Assembly: GCA_002299425.1 (NCBI GenBank)
Contig: DBNW01000021.1
Coordinates: 18,823 to 39,096 of the forward strand
Origin: Methylococcaceae bacterium UBA662
Lineage (GTDB): Bacteria; Pseudomonadota; Gammaproteobacteria; Methylococcales; Methylomonadaceae
Length of the DNA: 20,274 bases
Direction: 5' to 3'
Shown: positions 1-7,658 of the stretch, piece by piece
Numbering within the stretch: position 1 is the first letter of the stretch
Layout of the letters: every line of letters starts with the position of its first letter
Notes under the pieces: generated by a model
What the model was told of the DNA's origin: nothing
What the model saw: the letters and a program-made list of their open reading frames with translations, nothing else
Databases searched by the model: none
Made by a program: the position numbers and the translations under genes

Positions 1-1740
1 CCGGGTTCGGTCACTTTGGGGCAGGGAGCACTGCTGGGGGTGATTAACATCGTGACCCGACAAGCAGAGCAACTGGCTCCTGGCTGCGGGCAACATAGGG
101 CTAATGTACGGGCTGGTGCCGGTCTGGACCATGCTTGGCAAGGCGGCGGGGAATGGGCCTATAACGACCAGGACTATGATGCTTTTGTGCACATCAACCA
201 AAGCAATTACGCTGGCCAGGCAGTGCGCGAGGAGGGCTGGGCGGCCGACCAAAAATTTTTGGGTTATGCTGGCGGCGTAGTGGCCGATGCTGGCCACCGC
301 TTGAAACAGGCAGAAAACCTTAGCGTGTTCAGTCATCTGCGTTACCAGCAACTGAGCCTGGATGTATTGCATGTTGACCAATCCCGGAATTTGTACAACG
401 CGTACCGGGATCGTAGTCAATTTGGTCAAGCCCTCACCCATGCCGGGCTGACCCACCGCTGGCCAATCAATCCGCAAATAGATTTAACCAGCAAGGCGGA
501 TATTGCCGTCGATGATTACACGTTGTATGCGCATGACGGGGGGGTTATCACGGGCGGTACCCGGGAAATCCGTTACGGTGTGCAAGAAATTTTGCGCATT
601 AATGACCTATGGCAGGGCAATAAATTGGTTTTAGGGGCGGAGCTGCGCTTTTATAATTTTGGCCAGAACAACCGCAACGGCGACAATTTTATTCTCAATG
701 TCTTGTCCCCGGAAAACCGCGCCAACCTAGCGGCCCTAAGGCAAAGTCATCGTTATGTTTACCCCAAAAAACTGGGTGTTTACAGTGTTTTTCTGGAAGA
801 CCATTACCAATTGACGCAAAAACTCACTCTGTTTGGCGGCTTACGCTACGACCAACACCCCTTTTGGGGCGGTAATGTTTCGCCTAGAGCGGGAATGTTT
901 GTTGCACCTTGGCAAGACGGTCTCTTCCGGCTGTCCTATCAAGAAGGGTTTCGTGGTGCTGTGGGCATGCATTACGGCGGTTGTTGCCGTTATGACGGCT
1001 TCCTGCAAGAGGCTAATTTCGATCAGGTTGAAGCGGCCATCCCAGGGCGCAGTAATTTATCCGCCATCGAACCAGAACGCATTCAATCCATTGAGCTGGC
1101 TTTTAACCAGCGCGTGGATGCCCATTGGCAAGTGGACACGGTATTGTTCTACAGCCGGGTTAAAAACATCATTGATGTTGGCGGGATGGTCGGGTCGCCA
1201 GAACAACCTTTGCCGCCTATTGGCACGGATGTGCCGGGTAGCAACAACAATTATTGGTTTTTTAAAAACAATACCGGTGCCATCCGGCAAGTGGGCGTTG
1301 AGACCAGCGGTCGCTATGCTACAGAATTTTTTAATGCGACGGTTAGCCATGCGTATGTTGATATTCTGTCTGCGAGCGAGCAAAACCTAGGCAGCATGTA
1401 CGTGGGTAAAACCGGCGAAACGCGAGCAGTACCCCAAAACGTAACGCGCTTGAACTTGGTTTGGAAGCCTTTGCAAAAGGTCTCACTAGGGGTCAATTAT
1501 TTGTTTTACAGCGACTGGTTTGCCACCACCGGGCAGCGTACCGAGGGGGGGCATTTACTTAATACAGCTTTAATTTACAGCCCGTCGCGGCGCTTAGAGC
1601 TGGCGTTCAACGTAAAAAACCTCTTGGGTGAAAACAATTTGTATCCGATGAATAACAATGTCACCGGAGCCGTTTCCAACGGCGCACCCGCTTTGGAGAA
1701 AACCACGTTTTGGTTATGGGCAAAATGGCAGGTGTGGTAA
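1..1740 (+). CDS. TonB-dependent outer-membrane receptor, 5'-truncated by the window edge
   Basis: This is the C-terminal part of a ligand-gated outer-membrane beta-barrel that takes up a scarce substrate using TonB energy. The frame is open from base 1. It begins inside the plug domain with the characteristic motif ending GVINIVTR (bases 37-60), so the true start, signal peptide and TonB box lie outside the window; the TTG at 16 is not a real start. The rest is typical barrel sequence with alternating aromatic strands (for example LTLFGGLRYDQHPFWGG and RLNLVWKPLQKVSLGVNY), and it ends in an aromatic residue (KWQVW), as outer-membrane barrels usually do. An unusual adjacent cysteine pair (GGCCRYDG) lies in a probable extracellular loop. 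The substrate cannot be told from the sequence. It sits 54 bp upstream of a YfiR/kinase/cyclase cluster on the same strand, so co-regulation is plausible but not shown. Confidence 0.92.
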   Translation, partial: PGSVTLGQGALLGVINIVTRQAEQLAPGCGQHRANVRAGAGLDHAWQGGGEWAYNDQDYDAFVHINQSNYAGQAVREEGWAADQKFLGYAGGVVADAGHRLKQAENLSVFSHLRYQQLSLDVLHVDQSRNLYNAYRDRSQFGQALTHAGLTHRWPINPQIDLTSKADIAVDDYTLYAHDGGVITGGTREIRYGVQEILRINDLWQGNKLVLGAELRFYNFGQNNRNGDNFILNVLSPENRANLAALRQSHRYVYPKKLGVYSVFLEDHYQLTQKLTLFGGLRYDQHPFWGGNVSPRAGMFVAPWQDGLFRLSYQEGFRGAVGMHYGGCCRYDGFLQEANFDQVEAAIPGRSNLSAIEPERIQSIELAFNQRVDAHWQVDTVLFYSRVKNIIDVGGMVGSPEQPLPPIGTDVPGSNNNYWFFKNNTGAIRQVGVETSGRYATEFFNATVSHAYVDILSASEQNLGSMYVGKTGETRAVPQNVTRLNLVWKPLQKVSLGVNYLFYSDWFATTGQRTEGGHLLNTALIYSPSRRLELAFNVKNLLGENNLYPMNNNVTGAVSNGAPALEKTTFWLWAKWQVW

Positions 1741-1794
1741 TTTTCAGAGTGGCTAGGTGCTCTGCTTGAGCGCCCTTAACGCCGAGGGCAGGCG

Positions 1795-2361
1795 GTGTGT
1801 TTAGGCGGTCGCCTTAAACCGGCGGATGCCGCATGCTGCTGCATGGCGTTCTTTTTCTTGTGCTTGGGTATCGGCGGCTTGGCTGCCTCAACGACCGTCG
1901 GCGATGAGGCGGAAATCAAGGTCAGCTATTTGTACAATTTTGCCAAATTCATTCGGTGGCCGGCCCACCCCCGCTTTGAAGACATCAGCCGTTTTCGCAT
2001 TTGCACGGAAGGTGTAGGGCCTTTATCCGCGTCTATCCAGGTTTTGGAAAACCGCTTGCTCAACGGGCGGCCCATTGAGATTGTGCACGGCCTGATGGCG
2101 GCGGACGGCGTTCAGGCCTGCGAGCTGGCGTACATAGGCATCAGTGCACAGCCGCATTACCCGGCAGTCCTGCAAAAAATAGCCCGCACACCCACGCTGA
2201 CGGTCAGCGACATACCTGATTTCATTCAACAGGGCGGCATGATTGGCCTGATGGTGAGGGAAAATCGGGTGCGGTTTGCCATTAACCTAAGGGCCCTACA
2301 AGCGGCGGGTCTTTCCGCCGATAGCCAATTGCTGAAATTGGCCGTGGAGGTGGCGCAATGA
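1795..2361 (+). CDS. YfiR/DUF4154-family periplasmic protein
   Basis: 188 residues. The N-terminus has a hydrophobic stretch (about residues 17-31, FFFLCLGIGGLAAS) that looks like a signal peptide, followed by the DUF4154 opening EIKVSYLYNFAKFIRWP at 40-56. Two cysteines at C70 and C109 (FRICTEG and VQACELAYIG) occupy places where this family commonly forms a disulfide. In Pseudomonas, YfiR is the periplasmic inhibitor of the CHASE8-containing diguanylate cyclase YfiN; here the next gene carries a CHASE8-like sensor, so a similar partner role is inferred. The GTG start is preferred because a GAGGG ribosome site (1784-1788) lies 6 nt upstream. An ATG at 1843, right before the hydrophobic segment, is the alternative and would give a shorter signal peptide. 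The stop codon overlaps the kinase start in the pattern ATGA, suggesting translational coupling. Confidence 0.88.
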   Translation: MCLGGRLKPADAACCCMAFFFLCLGIGGLAASTTVGDEAEIKVSYLYNFAKFIRWPAHPRFEDISRFRICTEGVGPLSASIQVLENRLLNGRPIEIVHGLMAADGVQACELAYIGISAQPHYPAVLQKIARTPTLTVSDIPDFIQQGGMIGLMVRENRVRFAINLRALQAAGLSADSQLLKLAVEVAQ

Positions 2362-5300
2362 TGCAACTGAATTGGCTAAGCCGTAGGTTGACGTTAGCGC
2401 AACGGTTTTCGGTTATCTTGGTGTTTACCACTGGTCTGGCTATTGGCCTGAGCACCCTAGCTTTTGCTGCCAGCATCGCCATCAAGGTTTACCAGGAGTC
2501 CATCAGCCACCTTTCCGGCTTGGCCATGATAATTGGCAACAACAGCCAAGCTGCTCTTTTGTTCAGGGATCAAGAAAGCATTGAAAGAACTTTAGCCAGC
2601 CTGCAAGCCAATCCTAACATTACCGGTGCCGTAGTTTACGATGCCGAGGGCGGTTTGTTTGCCGCTTATTTTCCGCCGGTTGAGCGCAACGGCGAGGGGA
2701 TTGTTCAAGAAATTTTACAAAGCGTGCTGCCGGTTGGCATTAGCGTTGAGCAGCCCATCCAGCAAGGCCAAGAGGTGATTGGCAAAATTGTTTTGTCGGC
2801 CAATATCTACCGTACCTGGCAGCATTTTGCGGCCAATCTGGCGGTTAGCGTCTTGTTATCCTTGCTGAGCATGGGCGTGGCACTGCTGTTGGGCAGCTGG
2901 CTAAACCAAGCCCTCACCAGGCCGGTTATGGCCTTGTCACGGGTGGCTGATTATGTAGCTAAGTACCAAGATTACGGCATTCGCGCCGAACTGGATGGAA
3001 ACAACGATGAAGTGCATGCCTTAATTCGCAACTTCAATTACATGCTGGAGGAAATCCAGTTGCGTGACCGCCGCTTGGTTAAACAACAAAAAGAGTTGTA
3101 CGACCAAGTTCAAGCCCGCACCGTTGAGCTGAATCATGCTAAGGAAGTCGCAGAGTCGGCCAGCCGGGCCAAGAGCGATTTTTTGGCCAACATGAGCCAT
3201 GAAATACGCACGCCCATGAACACCTTGCTGGGGGTCAGTTACCTGCTAAGCAAAACCAAGCTGACGAAAAAGCAGGCCGATTACTTGGCAACTATCCATT
3301 TTGCCGGGCAAAACTTGCTGAGCATCGTCAACGACATCCTTGATTTTTCCAAAATTGAGGCCAACAAACTGGACATCGACCGCAACGAATTTAAGTTGGG
3401 CACCCTGTTGCACGGTCTCACATGCCTGTTTTGCGCCCAAGAAAGACAAAAGTCGGTCGAATTGCTGTTCAACTACCCGGTCACGCTCCCTCAGGCTTTG
3501 ATAGGGGACTCCTTACGCCTTGGTCAAGTTTTAGTCAACTTGGTTGGCAATGCTCTAAAATTTACCAGTAAGGGGTGCGTGGTCGTTAGCATTGGCGTAG
3601 TTAGCGAAACGGAGCACAAAGCGGTGTTGCGGTTTGCCGTTAAGGACACCGGCATTGGTATGACACAGGCACAACTTGCCTTGTTGTTTCGGCCTTTCAC
3701 CCAGGCGGACAACTCGACCACCCGTTTGTTTGGCGGCACCGGCTTAGGGCTGGCTATCAGCAAGCGTTTGGTGGAATTGATGGGCGGTGAAATAGGGGTC
3801 AGGAGCAAGCCGGGCCTAGGCAGCGAATTTTTCTTTACCGTGCCTTTGGCAAAAGCCGCCGAATCTCAAAACAGTGCCACTTTTGCCCGTGTGGGTCACG
3901 GCCCTGCGCTGCGCGTTTTAGTGGTGGATGACAAGCGGGTGGCTTGCGACATCTTGGCTTCGATGCTCTCGCAGCTCAAATTTTCTGTGGCCAAAGTGTC
4001 GGATGCGATGTCCGCACTCAGTGAATTGCAGGCAACCAATAACCAGAACGCCTACGATGTGGTGTTCATCAACCGGTACCTGTCGGTCATGGATGGCCTA
4101 GCGCTTGCCCGCACCGTTCGGGGCGATGCCCAGTACAAACCGGTGGCCCTGGTGGCGATGGTCAATTCTTTGGCGGAGGAGGCGGAGCTTTTGGACACGG
4201 AGCAGGCTGTCTTCGATGCCGTGTTACGCAAGCCATTTACTTATTCAAGTCTGTACGAGACGGTGGTTGCCGTTTTAGGCGAGTCCAGCCTGAAAAAACC
4301 GCAGGTTGACGATGACGCCTTGTTTGCACAAGTTAACAACAAGCAAAAATTGCAAGGCACTGTGCTGTTAGTGGAGGACAATGCCATTAATCAACGCATT
4401 CTCCAAGAGATGCTAGGCGGTTTAGGGGTCCGTGTCGAACTGGCGACAAATGGCCAAGAAGCCGTAGACAAGGTAAGAATACGGGTCTATGACCTGGTGT
4501 TGATGGACATCGACATGCCGGTTATGGACGGCTACAAAGCGACCGAACTCATCCGGCAGCAATTTTCCCCGCAACAACTGCCCATTATTGCCGTTACCGC
4601 CAGCATCACCTTAGGCCACAGAGAGCGGCGAACGGCGGTTGGCATGAACAATTACGTCGCTAAGCCCATCGACCCCGCTATTTTGTCGCGGGTGCTAAGC
4701 GAGTGGCTGGAGCCGGCCGCCGACACCCCGCCTAGCGAGCCAAACCCAGCAACATTCCGGCAGGTGTGGCCCGGCAAAGTAGATCGCACGATTGATACCA
4801 CGGACGGCTTGGCCCGGTTAGGGGGAAATGAAGGGTTGTACCACACGTTACTGTTTGATTTTTACCAGCAGTACCACGGTGCCGCCGATTTAATGGAACA
4901 GAGCCTGGTTCAGGGCGACAAAACTGCCGTTAGCCATTTGGCCCATAGCGTCAAGGGTTTGGCAAGTAATTTGGGGATGACAGGGCTGTCCGAGGCGGCA
5001 TCCCGCATTGAGCAGGCCCTAGCATACGATCAGGCATTGACAAAAGCCGTGCAAGAATTTCGGCGGCAACTCGCGCAAGTGACCGATACCCTAGCGACGT
5101 TGCCACCCCCGGCGGAGCAAAAAATGCCGAATGCGACAGAGCCAGTGCCGCCCGAGCAGATACGCCCGTTAATGCGGGAATTGGCACGCCAACTGAAAAT
5201 CGGCAGCCCTAGGGCCGCCGATGTACTGGTTAAAATCCGTACCGGTTTGGGCGTAAAAGTGCCAGAATACGCAGACAAAATGGCCGCGCAAATTGACCAA

Positions 5301-5405
5301 TTCGCCTTTGACGAAGCTTTGCAGACACTGCGTTTGTGGCAAAAATTTTTAGAGCAGTCCCCAAAAGAACATGAACAAAAAACGGGCCAGAATTCTATTG
5401 GTTGA
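2358..5405 (+). CDS. Hybrid sensor histidine kinase: CHASE8-HAMP-HisKA-HATPase-REC-REC-HPt
   Basis: 1015-residue membrane-bound phosphorelay kinase. Order of parts: membrane segment at about 17-43; CHASE8-like periplasmic domain at about 45-155 (NNSQAALLFRD, then NPNITGAVVYDAEG); second membrane segment at about 158-180; HAMP at about 182-237; short coiled coil; HisKA with the H box SHEIRTP (phosphoryl His281); ATPase with N box (VNLVGNALKF), DTGIGM and GGTGLGLAISKRL; REC1 at about 518-640; REC2 at about 667-785 with E673/D674 and acceptor D717; HPt at about 820-905 with LAHSVKGLASNLG (His863). REC1 keeps D524/D525 and K625 but has Asn572 where the acceptor Asp should be, so it is probably not phosphorylated. 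A further helical tail (about 930-1000) is unassigned. The start has GGAGG at 2346-2350, 7 nt upstream. It overlaps yfiR by 4 nt and the cyclase gene by 35 nt. His863 probably feeds the REC domain of the downstream cyclase (inference). Confidence 0.93.
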   Translation: MMQLNWLSRRLTLAQRFSVILVFTTGLAIGLSTLAFAASIAIKVYQESISHLSGLAMIIGNNSQAALLFRDQESIERTLASLQANPNITGAVVYDAEGGLFAAYFPPVERNGEGIVQEILQSVLPVGISVEQPIQQGQEVIGKIVLSANIYRTWQHFAANLAVSVLLSLLSMGVALLLGSWLNQALTRPVMALSRVADYVAKYQDYGIRAELDGNNDEVHALIRNFNYMLEEIQLRDRRLVKQQKELYDQVQARTVELNHAKEVAESASRAKSDFLANMSHEIRTPMNTLLGVSYLLSKTKLTKKQADYLATIHFAGQNLLSIVNDILDFSKIEANKLDIDRNEFKLGTLLHGLTCLFCAQERQKSVELLFNYPVTLPQALIGDSLRLGQVLVNLVGNALKFTSKGCVVVSIGVVSETEHKAVLRFAVKDTGIGMTQAQLALLFRPFTQADNSTTRLFGGTGLGLAISKRLVELMGGEIGVRSKPGLGSEFFFTVPLAKAAESQNSATFARVGHGPALRVLVVDDKRVACDILASMLSQLKFSVAKVSDAMSALSELQATNNQNAYDVVFINRYLSVMDGLALARTVRGDAQYKPVALVAMVNSLAEEAELLDTEQAVFDAVLRKPFTYSSLYETVVAVLGESSLKKPQVDDDALFAQVNNKQKLQGTVLLVEDNAINQRILQEMLGGLGVRVELATNGQEAVDKVRIRVYDLVLMDIDMPVMDGYKATELIRQQFSPQQLPIIAVTASITLGHRERRTAVGMNNYVAKPIDPAILSRVLSEWLEPAADTPPSEPNPATFRQVWPGKVDRTIDTTDGLARLGGNEGLYHTLLFDFYQQYHGAADLMEQSLVQGDKTAVSHLAHSVKGLASNLGMTGLSEAASRIEQALAYDQALTKAVQEFRRQLAQVTDTLATLPPPAEQKMPNATEPVPPEQIRPLMRELARQLKIGSPRAADVLVKIRTGLGVKVPEYADKMAAQIDQFAFDEALQTLRLWQKFLEQSPKEHEQKTGQNSIG

Positions 5406-6348
5406 TGACGAGCCGATCAATCTTAAACTGCTTGATGCCATGCTGCATGACGAGTACGAAATCAGTGTCGCCTTAAACGGCCAACAAGCGTTAAAACGGG
5501 CTGTTGATTTACGCCCTGACTTGATCCTCTTAGATGTACAAATGGTGGGCATGAATGGCTATGAAGTCTGTCGGTGTTTGAAATTAAACGACACAACAAC
5601 CAACATCCCGGTTATTTTTGTCACCTCTAAAGCCGATGAAGAAGACGAAGTCAAAGGCTTGGAATTGGGCGCCGTGGACTACATCGCAAAACCTTTTCGC
5701 ATGGCCATCATCAAGGCGAGGTTGCACAACCACTTAGAATTGAAAAGACAGCGCGATCAATTAAGCCAACTGTCGTCTTTAGACGGGCTGACCGGCATCG
5801 CCAACCGTCGCGCTTTTGAGTCCGCCCTAGAACGGGAATGGCGCTTAGCGGTTCGGCAAGGTACTGAATTGAGCTTGATTTTTACCGACATAGACCATTT
5901 TAAAGCGTACAACGACAATTACGGCCACATGCAGGGCGACAGTTGCCTGCGCGAAATCGCCCAAACCCTAGCCAACGTACCGCAACGCAACGAGGATTTA
6001 GTCGCCCGTTTTGGCGGCGAGGAATTCGTCTGCCTGCTGCCTAGTTGCAGTATCAACGATGCCACCCGCATTGCCGAGAGCATGCGTACCGCTGTGCTGG
6101 AAAAAGCCATCCCGCACGCATTTTCCCCAACCCATCGGTGTGTTTCCCTCAGTTTTGGTATCGCCTGCTTGATGCCCGACAGCACGAACTGCTTACCGTC
6201 AGATTTAGTCATCGCAGCAGACCAGATGCTGTATCAAGCCAAAGCACAAGGCCGCAATGGCGTGGTTTCGGTCTATTGCTGTGCTGAAGAAAAAAAGTGT
6301 CCAACGGGTGATACGGTGAATGCGGTAGAGACGCAAGGGATGTGTTAA
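5371..6348 (+). CDS. Response regulator diguanylate cyclase (REC-GGEEF)
   Basis: 325 residues, PleD/WspR-like in logic: a receiver followed by a cyclase making cyclic di-GMP from two GTP. REC spans about 7-122 with D12/D13, acceptor D55 (LILLDVQM) and K107 (AKPF). The GGDEF domain begins at SLDGLTGIANRRAF (136-149) and has the metal and substrate residues in FTDIDHFKAYNDNYGH (171-186), the active-site GGEEF at 215-219, and an RxxD product-inhibition site (R206-D209) exactly five residues before it, so an active, feedback-inhibited enzyme is expected. The ATG lies 35 nt inside the kinase gene in another frame; the receiver begins normally just after this Met, and no later start would preserve D12/D13. 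The ribosome site is weak, consistent with coupling to kinase translation. It is the likely output of the upstream HPt relay. It is followed by the convergent tesA-like gene. Confidence 0.94.
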   Translation: MNKKRARILLVDDEPINLKLLDAMLHDEYEISVALNGQQALKRAVDLRPDLILLDVQMVGMNGYEVCRCLKLNDTTTNIPVIFVTSKADEEDEVKGLELGAVDYIAKPFRMAIIKARLHNHLELKRQRDQLSQLSSLDGLTGIANRRAFESALEREWRLAVRQGTELSLIFTDIDHFKAYNDNYGHMQGDSCLREIAQTLANVPQRNEDLVARFGGEEFVCLLPSCSINDATRIAESMRTAVLEKAIPHAFSPTHRCVSLSFGIACLMPDSTNCLPSDLVIAADQMLYQAKAQGRNGVVSVYCCAEEKKCPTGDTVNAVETQGMC

Positions 6349-6354
6349 AGAAAC

Positions 6355-6384
6355 GCGGCGGCATTCCTTAACCTCCGCTTTATT
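6355..6384 (+). terminator. Weak candidate terminator between convergent genes
   Basis: The arms GCGGCGG (6355-6361) and CCTCCGC (6372-6378) can pair with one mismatch around a 10-nt loop and are followed by TTTATT. It lies just after the cyclase stop codon and overlaps the end of the convergent esterase gene. The stem is short and the T run is interrupted, so this is tentative. Confidence 0.3.
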
Positions 6385-6970
6385 GCAGCAACGGCAGCAC
6401 ATGGGCGGCTATTTTCTCGGCAATGATCGGCTGGGCTTCGGAGTTAGGATGCAGGCCGTCGGCCTGCATTTTGTCGGGGTCTAACACCACGTCTTCAAGA
6501 ATGAACGGCACTAGCGGCACGCCCAGTTCTGCGGCCAGTTGCGGGTAGATGGCGTAGAACATATCGACATAACGCTTGCCGTAATTGGGCGGGATTTTCA
6601 TGCCCAGCAGCAACACCTGGGCACCGGTGGCGCGGGTACGGCGGATGATTTCAGTTAAGTTGGCTTTCATTTCTGCAGGTGACAGGCCACGCAGGCCGTC
6701 GTTGCCGCCCAGTTGCAGCAACACCAGATCCGGCTGGTACAGAGCTAAAGCCCGGTCAATCCGAGCTAAGCCGCCGGCACTGGTGTCACCGCTGACGCTT
6801 TCGTTGTAAATTTTGTGACCGTCCAGTTTTTGCTGTAACACGTCCACCCACGTTTGCCCGGTTTCAATGCCGTAACCGGCACTGATGCTGTCGCCCAACA
6901 CCACTATTGACTTGGCCGCTACGGTCATGGACAGTAAAACCATAACGGCCACTACGAGTATTTTTATCAT
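6380..6970 (-). CDS. tesA: TesA-like periplasmic SGNH esterase/lysophospholipase (acyl-CoA thioesterase I family)
   Basis: 196 residues from the chosen start. TesA-family enzymes hydrolyse thioesters and esters, including acyl-CoA and lysophospholipids, in the periplasm. A hydrophobic N-terminal segment (about 3-18) is a probable signal peptide. The SGNH blocks are all present: GDSISAGYG with nucleophile Ser28, the oxyanion Gly in the SGDTSAGG stretch at 60-67, GGND at 88-91, and DGLHPN with Asp171 and His174. The frame stays open 66 codons further upstream, but the ATG at 6968-6970 is chosen because GGAG lies 5 nt before it, the signal peptide then begins at the N-terminus, and the extra codons lie antisense to a real gene. 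It is divergent from the ABC ATPase gene with start codons overlapping by 2 nt; the same tesA/ybbA/ybbP arrangement exists in Escherichia coli, which supports the assignment. Confidence 0.92.
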   Translation of the reverse strand: MIKILVVAVMVLLSMTVAAKSIVVLGDSISAGYGIETGQTWVDVLQQKLDGHKIYNESVSGDTSAGGLARIDRALALYQPDLVLLQLGGNDGLRGLSPAEMKANLTEIIRRTRATGAQVLLLGMKIPPNYGKRYVDMFYAIYPQLAAELGVPLVPFILEDVVLDPDKMQADGLHPNSEAQPIIAEKIAAHVLPLLQ

Positions 6971-7658
6971 GACCACTCCGCAAAAAAAGTTATCCAGCAC
7001 GGCCATTCTAGCCGAAAACCTAAGCAAAACCGTAGCCACCTCCGAAGGCAGTTTGTCGATTTTATCGGGCATTAACCTAGCCATCCAAGCCGGTGAGAGC
7101 TTAGCCATTGTCGGCGAATCCGGTTCGGGAAAATCAACCTTGCTCGGCCTATTGGCCGGCTTAGACACGCCAAGTTCCGGAAGAATTTACCTAAACGGTG
7201 AATGCCTGACCGACATGGATGAGGAAAGCCGTACCGTGTTGCGCAACCAAGCCGTCGGCTTCGTGTTCCAGTCTTTTCAATTGCTGCCGGATCTTACGGC
7301 TTTGGAAAATACCATGCTGCCGCTGGAATTGGGCGGTAACCGACAGGCTAAGACCCTGGCGCAGGCCTTGCTGGAACGGGTCGGCATCGGCCACCGCCTG
7401 CACCATACGCCCAAGCAATTGTCCGGCGGCGAGCAACAACGGGTCGCTTTGGCACGGGCATTTGTGACCCGACCGGCCATTTTGTTTGCCGATGAACCCA
7501 CCGGCAACCTAGACAGCAAAACCGGCGCGAAAATTATCGACTTGTTGTTTGAGCTGAACCGGGAAAATCAAACTACCTTAGTGCTGGTGACCCACGACCA
7601 CCACCTAGCGGGGCGCTGCCGGGACAGTATCGAACTTTCGGCGGGGGAAGTGCTATGA
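6969..7658 (+). CDS. ybbA: YbbA-like ABC transporter ATP-binding protein
   Basis: 229 residues, cytoplasmic ATPase of the LolD/MacB type. It has a Walker A motif at 49-56 (GESGSGKS), a Q loop near VFQSFQLLPDLTALEN (99-114), the signature LSGGEQQRVALARA (151-164), Walker B with ILFADEPTGNLD (171-182), and the switch His in LVTHD (206-210). It is the partner of the FtsX-type permease that starts 4 nt before its end (ATGA overlap). The ATG at 6969 is chosen over upstream in-frame codons because those would run antisense through tesA; the ribosome site here is weak (GAG 10 nt upstream). The transported or extruded substrate of the YbbA/YbbP pair is not firmly known. The MacB-like type suggests mechanotransmission rather than classical import (inference). 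Confidence 0.92.
   Translation: MTTPQKKLSSTAILAENLSKTVATSEGSLSILSGINLAIQAGESLAIVGESGSGKSTLLGLLAGLDTPSSGRIYLNGECLTDMDEESRTVLRNQAVGFVFQSFQLLPDLTALENTMLPLELGGNRQAKTLAQALLERVGIGHRLHHTPKQLSGGEQQRVALARAFVTRPAILFADEPTGNLDSKTGAKIIDLLFELNRENQTTLVLVTHDHHLAGRCRDSIELSAGEVL

Noticed and set aside
833..1390. 185-codon reading frame on the plus strand inside the TonB receptor
   Set aside because: It lies in another frame of a clear beta-barrel coding region and has no coherent protein features.
6971..7168. N-terminal extension of the tesA frame upstream of 6970
   Set aside because: The extension is antisense to the start of ybbA, would put the signal peptide in the middle of the protein, and the shorter start has a good ribosome site.
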